Positions 7,656 to 15,863 of a DNA stretch of 64,000 nucleotides are shown here, piece by piece. Position numbers and translations under genes: made by a program. The DNA comes from an uncultured Eubacteriales bacterium (GTDB taxonomy: Bacteria > Bacillota > Clostridia > Oscillospirales > Acutalibacteraceae): assembly GCA_900317025.1 (NCBI GenBank), contig ONFG01000001.1:1-64000 (forward strand). The letters run 5' to 3'. Within the stretch, counting starts at the first letter, position 1. Every line of letters starts with the position of its first letter. The notes below the pieces were generated by a model. That model made no database searches, was not told the origin of the DNA, and worked only from the letters and a program-made list of their open reading frames with translations.

Positions 7656-8136
7656 TTTATCTAATTGCAATCGCCATTCCTATATTTCATCAGCGGCAGG
7701 CGTTTTTAAGTTTATATGAAACGGGATGACACGCTTTACGCGGCATCAGCATTCGCAGCACGCGCATTTCAAATTAAAGCATTTAATTTGAAACATTTAA
7801 TTTGAAATCAGTATTAAATAAACTATTTCACACAGACGACGGGAATCTCCGCCGAAAGTCCGCATAGATCTGTCGCGAGCATGGCGGATAGCTGATAATA
7901 ATTATACAGCTGGACGGCGTGTGGGCAAAACAAACGATTGCAGCTGGCTGCCGAGATCTCTCGCGACGGCACGGGAAAGACAAGTCCGCAGCACACCTGA
8001 GCGTATAAAACACGGCGAGCAGAACCAACCTGCCCGCTGTGTATGGTTATTATGCTGCCATGGTCTGCCTGTTTTATGGTACGCGTAAAACCGTACGCTG
8101 CAGAGCAGAAGAACGGGTGCGCCGGGCCGGAGACAG
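7656..8136. other. Noncoding gap between convergent pyk and pnkp
   Basis: The left half holds the first copy of the dispersed palindromic repeat (7710-7815). From about 7816 to 8136 only short frames occur on both strands; none has a ribosome binding site or recognisable family. The sequence here is GC-rich and coding-like in composition, so a decayed gene cannot be excluded. Confidence 0.4.
7710..7815 (+). repeat. Dispersed palindromic repeat, copy 1
   Basis: It starts GTTTATATGAAACGGGATGA and continues through CGCGGCATCAGC and GCAGCACGCGC to a hairpin of TTTCAAATT/AATTTGAAA type. The copy at 29277 matches it at roughly nine bases in ten over the first 80; the copy at 15133-15215 is in inverse orientation. 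The final ATTTAATTTGAAA unit is doubled here. Confidence 0.85.
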
Positions 8137-10707
8137 TCAAAGTCTCGGGTCAACAGGCTCGCTTTCGAGCGCCAGAACCCCGAATACACATTCATGCACA
8201 CGATAAAGCGGTTCATCGGCGACGAATCGGTCAAGCGACTCCATACCGAGTGAGAATTCCCTGAGCGCCAGGCTGCGCTTTCTTGAAAGCGAACGGCTTT
8301 TCAGGCGCTTTAAGTTCCCCTGCATAAGGTATTCCGGACCGTAGATAATGCGCAGATACTCCCTGCCTCTGCACTTGACGGCCGGCTGGATGATCTCGCC
8401 CTTGTACTTCGTGGTAAAGATCTCCGGCTTCACTACCATGCCTTCTCCGCCGATCTCCGTCAGGCTCAGCCACCACGAAACGCCGCTTTCGATGCTTTCA
8501 TCACTAGTCACATCAACGGTTACATAGTCCGTTGCCATAAAGATATCGTCGATACCGGCGCAGTACCTTCTTATCGTTTCCATGTGCCATGTGTGAGCCA
8601 TATTGCCGAATGTCTGCCCCTCTGCGGCAAGGATATGAAACGGCGCAATCCGCAGATCATCAACGCTTTGCACAGTCCAGCAGTATTCGCGGTAAGCTCC
8701 GACGTATCGCTCGATAGAATCCTTCTTCAGCTCAAATTCCGCTAAAAGCTCGGCCGGATCAAAGTTCTGACCGGAAGTACCCTCCGGCGGCTCATACTGC
8801 ACATTCCTGCGATCGCACAGCTTTCTTATCGCCTTCGTCGCGGCGGTCAGACCGTCGCGGCCTGCGCGTCCGACGGGAGCGTACTGCTTTTCGAGCAGCT
8901 CCTGCGCCTTTTCCGACCACGGCATAAGCTCCGTATCAAGACAGACCCAATCGGTTTTGAAGTCTTCCCAGAAGCCGGTAGCCGTAAGCACAGAATCGAG
9001 TCTGCCAAGCACATCATCTTGTATCGCTTTATCCGTAAAGAACTGCCGTCCCGTTCTTGTGTAGATGATCCCTCTGCTGCCGTCTGTTACACGAAAACGC
9101 TTTGCGGCCGTCTCTTCATTCCTGCAAAGTACAATGACCGCGCGGGAGCCCATGTGCTTCTTTTCGCAGACGACCTTTGTTACGCCGTGGTTTCTGTAGT
9201 ATTCAAACGCCTGCAGCGGGTGCTCCAAAAACCCGTCAAGCTCGCTCGTCTTGCACGGCGACATTGTAGGCGGCAGGTAGATAAGCCAGTGGGGGTCTGC
9301 GGCGTAGCGCGACATGATTTCCAGCGCCGCCGCACTGTTGTTTTCATGTATATTAATCGAGGGCATAAGCTTTGTCTGCAAGTAAAGCTTGCCGCCGATA
9401 TCACCGAGGGTAAGCATATCTTTCGGCTCGTCCGGGGCTGACGGGTCATTCAGCGGCTTTACAGGCTCGTAATACTGCCTAAGCGCCTTAACGGCGACAC
9501 ATTCTCTTTCGGGATAACGAAAGGCCGTCAGGCTTCCGCCGAATACGCAGCCCGTATCGATACAATATGTACCGTTCAGGGACTGCACCTGAGACTGCGG
9601 CGTATGACCGTAAACAACTACAGCGCGGCCGCGGTAATCCGCCGCCCAATCCAGACGGACAGGCAGCCCGTATTCGTCGCTCTCACCCGTTGTCTCGCCG
9701 TAAAGGCAGAAATCGCGCACACGCATCGAGCCTCTGCCGATATACTCCTGCTTTATGCCGGCGTGAGCTATAACGAGCTTGCCGTCGTCGAGGACGTAAT
9801 GACTTACAAGAGAGTCGATAAAACCGGCAGTCTCCTTTTTGAAGTCCTCTCCCGCAGCTTCAAGCTGGGAAACGGTTACGTCGAAGCCGTGGGTCATCGT
9901 GACATTCTTTCCCCGGAGATATTTCAGCAGCTTGACATCATGGTTGCCCGGAACGGCTACGGCGCTGCCCGACCTTACCATGTCCATTACAAGGCGGAGA
10001 ACCTCTGTATTCTTCGGCCCTCTGTCGCATAAGTCACCGAGAAAAGCCGCCTGCCTGCCGAAGGGGTGGCGGTATACACCGCTTTCGTTCCGGACGTAAC
10101 CGAGCTTTTCAATGAGCATCACAAGCTCGTCATAGCAGCCGTGGATATCTCCGATGACGTCAAATGGGCCGTGCAGCTCACGCTTATCGTTCCACAGCTT
10201 TGTACGAACGATCTCGGCGCTGTCGATCTCGTCCTGTGACTTCAGCACATACACAAAGCGAAAGCCCTCCTTCTTCAAATGCTTAACGCATCTTTGCAGG
10301 CTTGTGTAATGGCTGTGTACAACTCTGTCCGGGCAGCTTCTCTCTGCGCGCGCCTTGTTTCTCTGCATCAGCTCCTTTTCGGGAAGGTCGAGAACGATTG
10401 CCACGGAATGGACGTTCTGCCGGCGGGCGAGGTCAAGCACCTGCTGCCTTGCGCTCTTCTGTAGATTCGTAGCGTCAATGACGGTCGTTTTCATATGGTC
10501 AAGTCTCTTATCGGCGGCACTGTAAAGCAGCTCAAAGGCGTCCTTCGAGACGGTCTGGTCGTTTTCGTCGTCCGAGACCATAGCTCGGAAAAAGTCGGAG
10601 GAGAGAACCTCTGTAGCCTTGAAACGCTTATGTGCAAAGGTCGTCTTTCCGCCGGAGGTCGCTCCGATCATGGCGATAAGCGCAAATTCCGGGATCTCAA
10701 TACGCAT
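8137..10707 (-). CDS. pnkp: Bacterial polynucleotide kinase-phosphatase with ligase domain (Pnkp)
   Basis: Pnkp heals and seals RNA breaks with Hen1. The three domains are in order: an N-terminal 5'-kinase with P-loop (IGATSGGKTTF, residues about 12-22); a central binuclear metallophosphoesterase with GDIHGCYDE, LGDLCDRGP, PGNHDVK, AHAGI and YGHTP; and a C-terminal adenylyltransferase/ligase with lysine motif CEKKHMGSRAVI and the later EGMVVKP. The 856-residue length from the ATG at 10707 matches the roughly 870 residues of the Clostridium thermocellum enzyme. An upstream in-frame ATG (10770) would overlap hen1; AAAGGATG before 10707 supports the later start, two bases after the hen1 stop. 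All key motifs look intact. Confidence 0.95.
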   Translation of the reverse strand: MRIEIPEFALIAMIGATSGGKTTFAHKRFKATEVLSSDFFRAMVSDDENDQTVSKDAFELLYSAADKRLDHMKTTVIDATNLQKSARQQVLDLARRQNVHSVAIVLDLPEKELMQRNKARAERSCPDRVVHSHYTSLQRCVKHLKKEGFRFVYVLKSQDEIDSAEIVRTKLWNDKRELHGPFDVIGDIHGCYDELVMLIEKLGYVRNESGVYRHPFGRQAAFLGDLCDRGPKNTEVLRLVMDMVRSGSAVAVPGNHDVKLLKYLRGKNVTMTHGFDVTVSQLEAAGEDFKKETAGFIDSLVSHYVLDDGKLVIAHAGIKQEYIGRGSMRVRDFCLYGETTGESDEYGLPVRLDWAADYRGRAVVVYGHTPQSQVQSLNGTYCIDTGCVFGGSLTAFRYPERECVAVKALRQYYEPVKPLNDPSAPDEPKDMLTLGDIGGKLYLQTKLMPSINIHENNSAAALEIMSRYAADPHWLIYLPPTMSPCKTSELDGFLEHPLQAFEYYRNHGVTKVVCEKKHMGSRAVIVLCRNEETAAKRFRVTDGSRGIIYTRTGRQFFTDKAIQDDVLGRLDSVLTATGFWEDFKTDWVCLDTELMPWSEKAQELLEKQYAPVGRAGRDGLTAATKAIRKLCDRRNVQYEPPEGTSGQNFDPAELLAEFELKKDSIERYVGAYREYCWTVQSVDDLRIAPFHILAAEGQTFGNMAHTWHMETIRRYCAGIDDIFMATDYVTVDVTSDESIESGVSWWLSLTEIGGEGMVVKPEIFTTKYKGEIIQPAVKCRGREYLRIIYGPEYLMQGNLKRLKSRSLSRKRSLALREFSLGMESLDRFVADEPLYRVHECVFGVLALESEPVDPRL

Positions 10708-10709
10708 TT

Positions 10710-12122
10710 TTATACATCCTTTCTTTCCTTTTGAAGAGTAAAGACCGCGCCCTGGGTCGGAGTGCCGCACCTATCATCGACATCTCCGATCTCCATATAC
10801 GCTGCCGTGTAGCCGAACTCTTCGCAGATATGGCAACACCAAGCTTTGAACTGCGGTCTTGTCCATTCAAAGCGGTGATCCTTATGGCGCAGCGTGCCGT
10901 TTTCAAGCGTTGGGTAATTGTCGTTATACTCCTTATTCGGAGTTGTAACTATGACCGTTTTCGGCTTCGCGAAGCCGAACAGCACTTTCTCAAACAGGGG
11001 TATGCGCGGCTCGTCTATATGCTCGATTACCTCGACCACGCAGGCGGCGTCGAAGCCCTCGAAGCGTTTGTCCTTATACAAAAGCGAAGCCTGCATGAGC
11101 GTCAGCTTATCGCTAAGATACGGCTGCATTCTGTCCAGATTAAGCTTCTGTTTTGCCCTTTCAAGCACGCTTACGGAAACATCGGCGGCGGTAACCTTTC
11201 GTATCTGCCGTTCACGCAGAAGCAGCGAGGTGAGACGCCCTTCGCCGCAGCCGATATCAAGTACAGACGCCGCGCCGCTTTGAACCACGGCGTTCTTTAC
11301 AGCCTCAAGGCGCTGAGTATTCAGCGGTATACGCTTTTCCTGCTGTACAGGGGTGATCTGCTCTTCGGCGCTTTCCGTATCTTTTTCCGGGATCGCTTCA
11401 AGCAGCCTTTCGATAGCCTTATTCGCATAGCTGCGCCTCATATCGAAATATCGTCTTATGATAGTGTTCTTTTTCGGGTGAGCTTGCAGCCAGCGCTCGC
11501 CGTGGCGCAGCAGCTTGTCGATCTCTTCCTCGCTCATATAGTAATGCTTCTGCTTGTCGAAAACAGGTATCAGGACATAGATATGATCGAGCAGGTCGCA
11601 CAGCTTCAGTTTGCCGCGGAGAGTCAGGTCTATGTATAAGCTGCCTCCCCACTGAGCGAATCTCTCGTCAAGAATACTCTCGCGCATCGTGATCTCATAT
11701 CCGAGAGGCTCAAAAACTTCTTTTACGAGCTCCTTATCCCCGCGGACAGGCAGATTGTAAATGACCGCCTCAAGGTCGAGCGCGCTGTCCGCAAGCTCCT
11801 GGCGCTTGGCACATTTTCCGTTCATCGCAGTACTGAACACGCGGTTTATTGCCGTGCTCATAAATGAAGACGAGACGTACGGTCTGTCGTTCACATAATC
11901 GAAGAGTCCGCCGTCCTTCGCGCCGAGCTTTCCTCTTGCAAGATCTATCGGATCAAGATCGAGCAGCAGCGCGGCAGTCGTGCGGCTGTCTGAAACTTCC
12001 GTATAGAAAACGTATGCCTTGCCGAAGCTCAGATCAAAGCGCTGCGCTCTATACGGATTTTTATGGAGCAGGTAGCCAAGCTCCTGAGTGTGGCTTCCCT
12101 TCATCGTTATTGTCATCAACAT
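10710..12122 (-). CDS. hen1: Bacterial Hen1, 3'-terminal RNA ribose 2'-O-methyltransferase
   Basis: Hen1 methylates the 2'-OH at the 3' end of a cleaved RNA so that the Pnkp-repaired junction resists recleavage. The N-terminal half (residues 1 to about 265; MKGSHTQELGYLLHKNP, LLDLDPIDLARG) is the Hen1 ligase-activating domain that joins Pnkp. The C-terminal half is a Rossmann methyltransferase with VLDIGCGEGRLTSLLL and the metal-binding signature EVIEHID followed downstream by the HKDHRFEW histidines. The 470-residue length is normal. The ribosome binding site is AAAGGAAAGG before ATG 12122. It is translationally coupled to pnkp. Confidence 0.95.
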   Translation of the reverse strand: MLMTITMKGSHTQELGYLLHKNPYRAQRFDLSFGKAYVFYTEVSDSRTTAALLLDLDPIDLARGKLGAKDGGLFDYVNDRPYVSSSFMSTAINRVFSTAMNGKCAKRQELADSALDLEAVIYNLPVRGDKELVKEVFEPLGYEITMRESILDERFAQWGGSLYIDLTLRGKLKLCDLLDHIYVLIPVFDKQKHYYMSEEEIDKLLRHGERWLQAHPKKNTIIRRYFDMRRSYANKAIERLLEAIPEKDTESAEEQITPVQQEKRIPLNTQRLEAVKNAVVQSGAASVLDIGCGEGRLTSLLLRERQIRKVTAADVSVSVLERAKQKLNLDRMQPYLSDKLTLMQASLLYKDKRFEGFDAACVVEVIEHIDEPRIPLFEKVLFGFAKPKTVIVTTPNKEYNDNYPTLENGTLRHKDHRFEWTRPQFKAWCCHICEEFGYTAAYMEIGDVDDRCGTPTQGAVFTLQKERKDV

Positions 12123-12207
12123 TTTATTCAGCCCTTTCCTTTCGCTGAATATATAATAACATGATCTTCCAATTTAATCGTGGAAAAAAAGCTGCGAACA
12201 TAAAAGA

Positions 12208-12239
12208 CCGCTGCGCAGACCAAAGGATCCGCACAGCGG
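12208..12239 (-). terminator. Hairpin between the WYL gene and hen1
   Basis: On the minus strand CCGCTGTGCGGA pairs with TCTGCGCAGCGG (two mismatches or wobbles) and TCTTTTATG follows. It lies directly after the WYL-gene stop and would terminate or attenuate transcription into hen1-pnkp. Confidence 0.65.
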
Positions 12240-12244
12240 CAGCT

Positions 12245-14473
12245 TCATAACTCAAATCTTTTCTGACGTTTAAGCCTGCTTTGTATCATTCCGATGAATC
12301 TTCCGGGAGCGGTCACGCGGACAAGCGGCCCGAAGGACAATACACGAATGAGTATTTCCGTTTCATCGTTCTGTTCATAGGAGATCATAAGGAGGTAACG
12401 GTTGCCGTCGAGCTTTTCGGCAGTCTTTTCAAAATGCGAAAAATGCAGCATTACCCGCTCCAAAGCATTTCTCTCATCAACAAGCTCCAGGGTCAGCGTG
12501 CGGGTCTTGCCAATGTGCTTCTTTGCCTTTTCGGCTTTGAATTCGCCTTCGTGCGGTACGCAGGAGGTGACCGTTCCGAGATTAATAACGGAGGCAGTTC
12601 TGCTGCCGCTGGTGAGCAGCCGGAACTTATCGTCCTTCTCCGAGTATTCCAACTCTTCCGGCATCACGGCAAAGGTTAGCTCATTTCCCTTTTTGCTGCG
12701 CAGAGTGATATCAAGCGGCTGACGTTTTTGTATCGCCGAGAGTATCATGCGAAAGCGGCTGATGTATCCTTCGTCTTCATAATCATCGCCATCGGAACAG
12801 CAGTCAAACACGCAGTGATCTTCCTCGGTAAACAGCGGCTCGATATCATCGGGCAGGTCGAGGGGGCAGTCAAAAAGCCTGAAGCGCTTGTCAAGGGATA
12901 TAGCCTTGAGCCATTGAAGCTGCAATTGCGTCAGCGGTATTAGCGGCTTATGCTTTATGGGCGAAGAACCGTCGGGAAGAATGAGCTGCCATGACTGACT
13001 TTTGATCGCAGCCTCTATCGGAATGACGCTTTCCGAAAAAGCATATTTCAGAGCGACGGAACGTATCTGCTCCATAGTTAAAGGGGCTTCGACAGCGCGG
13101 CAAAGTATGTGTGAAACGGCATTATAATATGCGCCGTAGATCTCGCTGAACACCTTCGCTTCGCTCACGGAAGGCCGCGAGGGACACGCCTCTGCCGACT
13201 TGCGGCTCATGAAATCGGCAGACTGCGGCGGGCTCTGCTCCGTATCGCGCGGGTATTCGTATATCCTGTTCATCGTCTCGATATCGGCCTTGAACTGAGC
13301 TTCGACGGCTTTGTTTGAAAACGATAAGGAAGCGATACGGCAGATAAAGCTGCGTATCCACGTTATCATCTCGTTCGTATCATAGACCTCGGCGGAAAAC
13401 CTCGCGTGATGCTCGTCGATAAGCTCGACGGTGCCGCAGCGCTTCTCTCGCAAAAGTCTGCGATAAATATGCTGCTCAGTATCTCCGAAAAACACGGTAA
13501 ACTCTACGCTTTCGCGTCTGCCGCCGCTGCCCTGCGTACTGACGCCCCACATAAAAGGCCGCATACCCGCGAACGTTTCACGCAGAGCATCAAAGTCGCC
13601 GACCTTTCCGCAGGAGGCGGCGGAGATGATGTAATCCGTTCTGAAGGATATTATCCTCCTTGCAGACCTTACATATGCCATGAGATACTGTCTGCCGCTT
13701 GAAGCGCTTGTAAAGATCTTCAAGGGAACGACCCTGATCGAGTTTCGCTCCCCCTTTCGCGTGATCTTATAAAGCTTAACCTCCTGCTTGCCGTGCATCG
13801 CGCCGAAAAGAGAGCAGATGATCTCGCTGTCGAGCGCGGAATTTATATAGTGATGCTTGAAGGAGAGAATATCCCTCTCCCCGTCGACACGATCGAGCAA
13901 AAACGACCCGATCACGCCGCAGGGCGCAGCCTCGGAGAAAAAATGGAGCGCGGGCGTATTGCTTAAGGCATAGCCTTCTGTGCGCGAGTAGAAAAGAGTT
14001 TTCCCTCGCTTCTCCGTTTTTATCATACCGAATGTCACAAATTCATTGAGCTTCTTTCTGATCGTGGAGGTGTCAAAGGTTTTGGGCTGTTCAAAATGTG
14101 AAAGATAATCGCGGTCGATGATATCCACGATCTCACCAAGCGGCAGACTTACCAAGGTGTCGTGCAGGATATCAAAGATAATGAAGAACAGCGTGATGTC
14201 ACCGTCTGTAAAGCTCTTTGCCTTGAAAGCGTTATAAAGCGGATTATGCACCGTGCGTCTTGTATCGACGGAGATAAAGACCCTTTTTCCGTCTGTGTCC
14301 TGACGATACTGCATATAGTCAGAGAGCCAGCTTTCCACCCGTCTTTTTGCATCATCGTATGTGCGCTTGCTTTTTCGGCTGTAGTCCTCACGGCTGTCAA
14401 AGCCATAGACATAGAAATCCCGGATATAATCTCTTATGATGTTGAAGTTTTTAATAAGCTCATTATACGCCAA
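12245..14473 (-). CDS. Double-WYL-domain protein, probable regulator of the hen1-pnkp cassette
   Basis: The 742-residue protein has a winged-helix-like segment at about residues 125-175 (DTSTIRKKLNEFVTFGMIKT), a first WYL domain at about 190-290 (IRVVPLKIF, RQYLMAYV, RRIISFRTDYI) and a second WYL-like domain at about 560-660 (RFRMILSAIQKRQPLDITLR, then FRLLTSGSRTASVINLGTVT). WYL domains bind nucleic-acid or nucleotide ligands and commonly sit in transcription regulators of stress and defence genes. The start is TTG at 14473, preceded by GGGAGGTGA. It is co-oriented with hen1-pnkp, 122 bases upstream, with a hairpin between. Regulation of RNA repair is inferred from position only. Confidence 0.8.
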   Translation of the reverse strand: MAYNELIKNFNIIRDYIRDFYVYGFDSREDYSRKSKRTYDDAKRRVESWLSDYMQYRQDTDGKRVFISVDTRRTVHNPLYNAFKAKSFTDGDITLFFIIFDILHDTLVSLPLGEIVDIIDRDYLSHFEQPKTFDTSTIRKKLNEFVTFGMIKTEKRGKTLFYSRTEGYALSNTPALHFFSEAAPCGVIGSFLLDRVDGERDILSFKHHYINSALDSEIICSLFGAMHGKQEVKLYKITRKGERNSIRVVPLKIFTSASSGRQYLMAYVRSARRIISFRTDYIISAASCGKVGDFDALRETFAGMRPFMWGVSTQGSGGRRESVEFTVFFGDTEQHIYRRLLREKRCGTVELIDEHHARFSAEVYDTNEMITWIRSFICRIASLSFSNKAVEAQFKADIETMNRIYEYPRDTEQSPPQSADFMSRKSAEACPSRPSVSEAKVFSEIYGAYYNAVSHILCRAVEAPLTMEQIRSVALKYAFSESVIPIEAAIKSQSWQLILPDGSSPIKHKPLIPLTQLQLQWLKAISLDKRFRLFDCPLDLPDDIEPLFTEEDHCVFDCCSDGDDYEDEGYISRFRMILSAIQKRQPLDITLRSKKGNELTFAVMPEELEYSEKDDKFRLLTSGSRTASVINLGTVTSCVPHEGEFKAEKAKKHIGKTRTLTLELVDERNALERVMLHFSHFEKTAEKLDGNRYLLMISYEQNDETEILIRVLSFGPLVRVTAPGRFIGMIQSRLKRQKRFEL

Positions 14474-14505
14474 GATCTCACCTCCCCGACCCGCGTTTTT
14501 CTATG

Positions 14506-14534
14506 ATTATACTTTAAAACAAAAGCATTGTCAA
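14506..14534 (-). promoter_or_regulatory. Consensus sigma-A promoter for the WYL gene
   Basis: TTGACA (14534-14529), 17 bases, TATAAT (14511-14506) on the minus strand is a perfect consensus, 33 bases before the TTG start. Such strength implies constant expression unless repressed. Confidence 0.9.
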
Positions 14535-14668
14535 CAAACCGTGCAGCCAAGCGAGCGATCGCGAAGCTCCTTGCCGATCGTTTTGAGAGCTTTTATGTAT
14601 CGGCTCGGTTTTTGTTATCATTCTACACTGCGGCGTTTTTGAATAGAATAAAGCAGGAGGTGACAGCA

Positions 14669-15130
14669 ATGTCAACAGACAGATTACCGACTGCAAAAGC
14701 TGTTATAAAGGGATATGGGGACTTTGACAAGCTCAGGGGCGAGGTCTTATTTTACCCGATCAACGGTATGGTTCTCGTCTGCGCGGGCGTGTACGGTTTC
14801 CCAAAGGAGAGATCGCAGTTTCACGGCTTTCATATCCATGAAGGCAAAAGCTGTACCGGAACGGAGCTTGCAGATACGAAAGGGCATTACGACCCGGAAG
14901 ACAGGCCACACCCGTTTCACGCGGGAGACCTCCCGCCCCTGCTTTCCTGCGCCGGCATCGCATATATGGAGGTGCTGACAGACAGGTTCACGATCGAAGA
15001 GGTGATCGGGAAAACTGCTGTGATACACAGCGGTTCCGACGACTTCCGCTCTCAGCCCTCGGGCGATTCAGGGAAAAAGATCGCCTGCGGCGAGATAAAG
15101 CCGATCTGCTGCGGCCAGACCGACGATTAA
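14669..15130 (+). CDS. sodC: Cu/Zn superoxide dismutase, cytoplasmic form
   Basis: SodC dismutates superoxide to H2O2 and O2. The 153-residue protein keeps the copper and zinc ligands: GFHIHEG, GHYDPEDRPHPFHAGDLPP, and VIHSGSDDFRSQPSGDSG with the ACGEI ending. The paired cysteines (KSCT and IACGEI) that form the structural disulfide are present. Most bacterial SodC proteins are exported; this one has no signal peptide from the ATG at 14669, which has an ideal AGGAGGTGA site. An in-frame upstream ATG (14528) adds 47 residues of uncertain nature, partly hydrophobic, but without a good ribosome binding site. A Cu/Zn enzyme in an apparent strict anaerobe is uncommon. Confidence 0.93.
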   Translation: MSTDRLPTAKAVIKGYGDFDKLRGEVLFYPINGMVLVCAGVYGFPKERSQFHGFHIHEGKSCTGTELADTKGHYDPEDRPHPFHAGDLPPLLSCAGIAYMEVLTDRFTIEEVIGKTAVIHSGSDDFRSQPSGDSGKKIACGEIKPICCGQTDD

Positions 15131-15132
15131 AG

Positions 15133-15215
15133 ATTAAATGCTTTGATTTGAAACGCGCGTGCTGCGCACGCTGATGCCGCGCAAAGCGCGTTATCCCATC
15201 TCATACAAGCTCAAA
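15133..15215 (-). repeat. Dispersed palindromic repeat, copy 3 (inverse orientation)
   Basis: Read on the minus strand it carries GTATGAGATGGGATAACGCG, CTTTGCGCGGCATCAGCG and GCAGCACGCGCGTTTCAAAT, clearly the same unit as at 7710 and 29277. It begins two bases after the sodC stop, and its GCGTGC/GCACGC hairpin may protect or end the sodC message. Confidence 0.8.
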
Positions 15216-15274
15216 CGAGATCCGTCGGAATAAAAAGCCGCGCTCTGCCGATAATATAAACGAGGTGATACGTT

Positions 15275-15544
15275 ATGGCAAAGCAAGGAATGAAACGCCC
15301 ACAAACAGAGCGCGGCAGCAGATCAGCCTCGCCTGTTCCCGAGATTGGGGGCAAAGCGAAGCACTCAAAGGCAAAGGCAGCCCCGATAATAGCGGGAACT
15401 TCCGCACCTTCGCAAAAGGTGTTTCATACAGTACCGTTTGAAGAAGAAAAGCCGATACCTGGAGTATATAAGGAGATCGATAACGATCTTGCACGTGACA
15501 ATCTGGAGAACGACTTAACAGCCGCGGATCTGCAGGATATGTAA
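15275..15544 (+). CDS. Small basic/proline-rich protein of unknown function
   Basis: The 89-residue protein starts MAKQGMKRPQTERGS, is rich in Lys, Pro, Ala and Ser over its first half (looks disordered) and acidic at its end (DNDLARDNLENDLTAADLQDM). A good GAGGTGA ribosome binding site lies nine bases upstream of the ATG and a hairpin follows the stop, so it is probably expressed. There is no signal peptide or membrane segment. I do not recognise a family. Confidence 0.7.
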   Translation: MAKQGMKRPQTERGSRSASPVPEIGGKAKHSKAKAAPIIAGTSAPSQKVFHTVPFEEEKPIPGVYKEIDNDLARDNLENDLTAADLQDM

Positions 15545-15797
15545 AAAGACAAAAGGCGAATAGGTACACCGTACCTGTTCGCCTTTACATATGCGACAGA
15601 AGAGCATTTAATTGTATTCAGGCAAATGTCGGGCGGAGAACAGCCGATCTTAACGATAAGCCAAAACCGCGTACCGCACGCGCCCGCTTGGGTGCTAAGT
15701 GTATAATTTTAGTAGGCAGCAAACTTTCAGCGCGGAGACCGTCTTATCGTTAAAAAAAGTAAAATCGGAACTGTGAGTGGCGACACGCCGCCGACAG
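15545..15797. other. Intergenic stretch with a hairpin and a long-range inverted repeat
   Basis: A terminator-like hairpin (AAAGGCGAA with TTCGCCTTT, inner AGGTA/TACCT; 15552-15588) follows the small gene. Further on, TTAACGATAAG (15650-15660) is repeated inverted as CTTATCGTTAA (15743-15753), enclosing 82 bases. No gene is visible. Confidence 0.5.
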
Positions 15798-15826
15798 TTG
15801 ACCGCCGATAAAACACATGATATAAT
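15798..15826 (+). promoter_or_regulatory. Promoter for the lysR gene
   Basis: TTGACC (15798-15803), 17 bases, then TATAAT (15821-15826), 37 bases upstream of the ATG at 15864. Confidence 0.75.
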
Positions 15827-15863
15827 ATTTGCGTATTTAAAAAACATTTACAGGAGAACTGAA

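Noticed and set aside
7823..8234. Overlapping frames of 66-110 codons on the minus strand between pyk and pnkp
   Set aside because: No ribosome binding site, no recognisable family, several frames open at once; they look like chance frames in GC-rich sequence.
10708..10770. Longer N-terminus for Pnkp starting at 10770
   Set aside because: It would lie wholly inside hen1, adds residues absent from the family, and the start at 10707 has a good ribosome binding site.
14528..14668. Longer SodC with a possible export signal from 14528
   Set aside because: No ribosome binding site at the upstream ATG and an ideal one at 14669; the upstream hydrophobic part (FYVSARFLLSFYTAAFL) is short and in the wrong place for a clean signal peptide. 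Not fully excluded.
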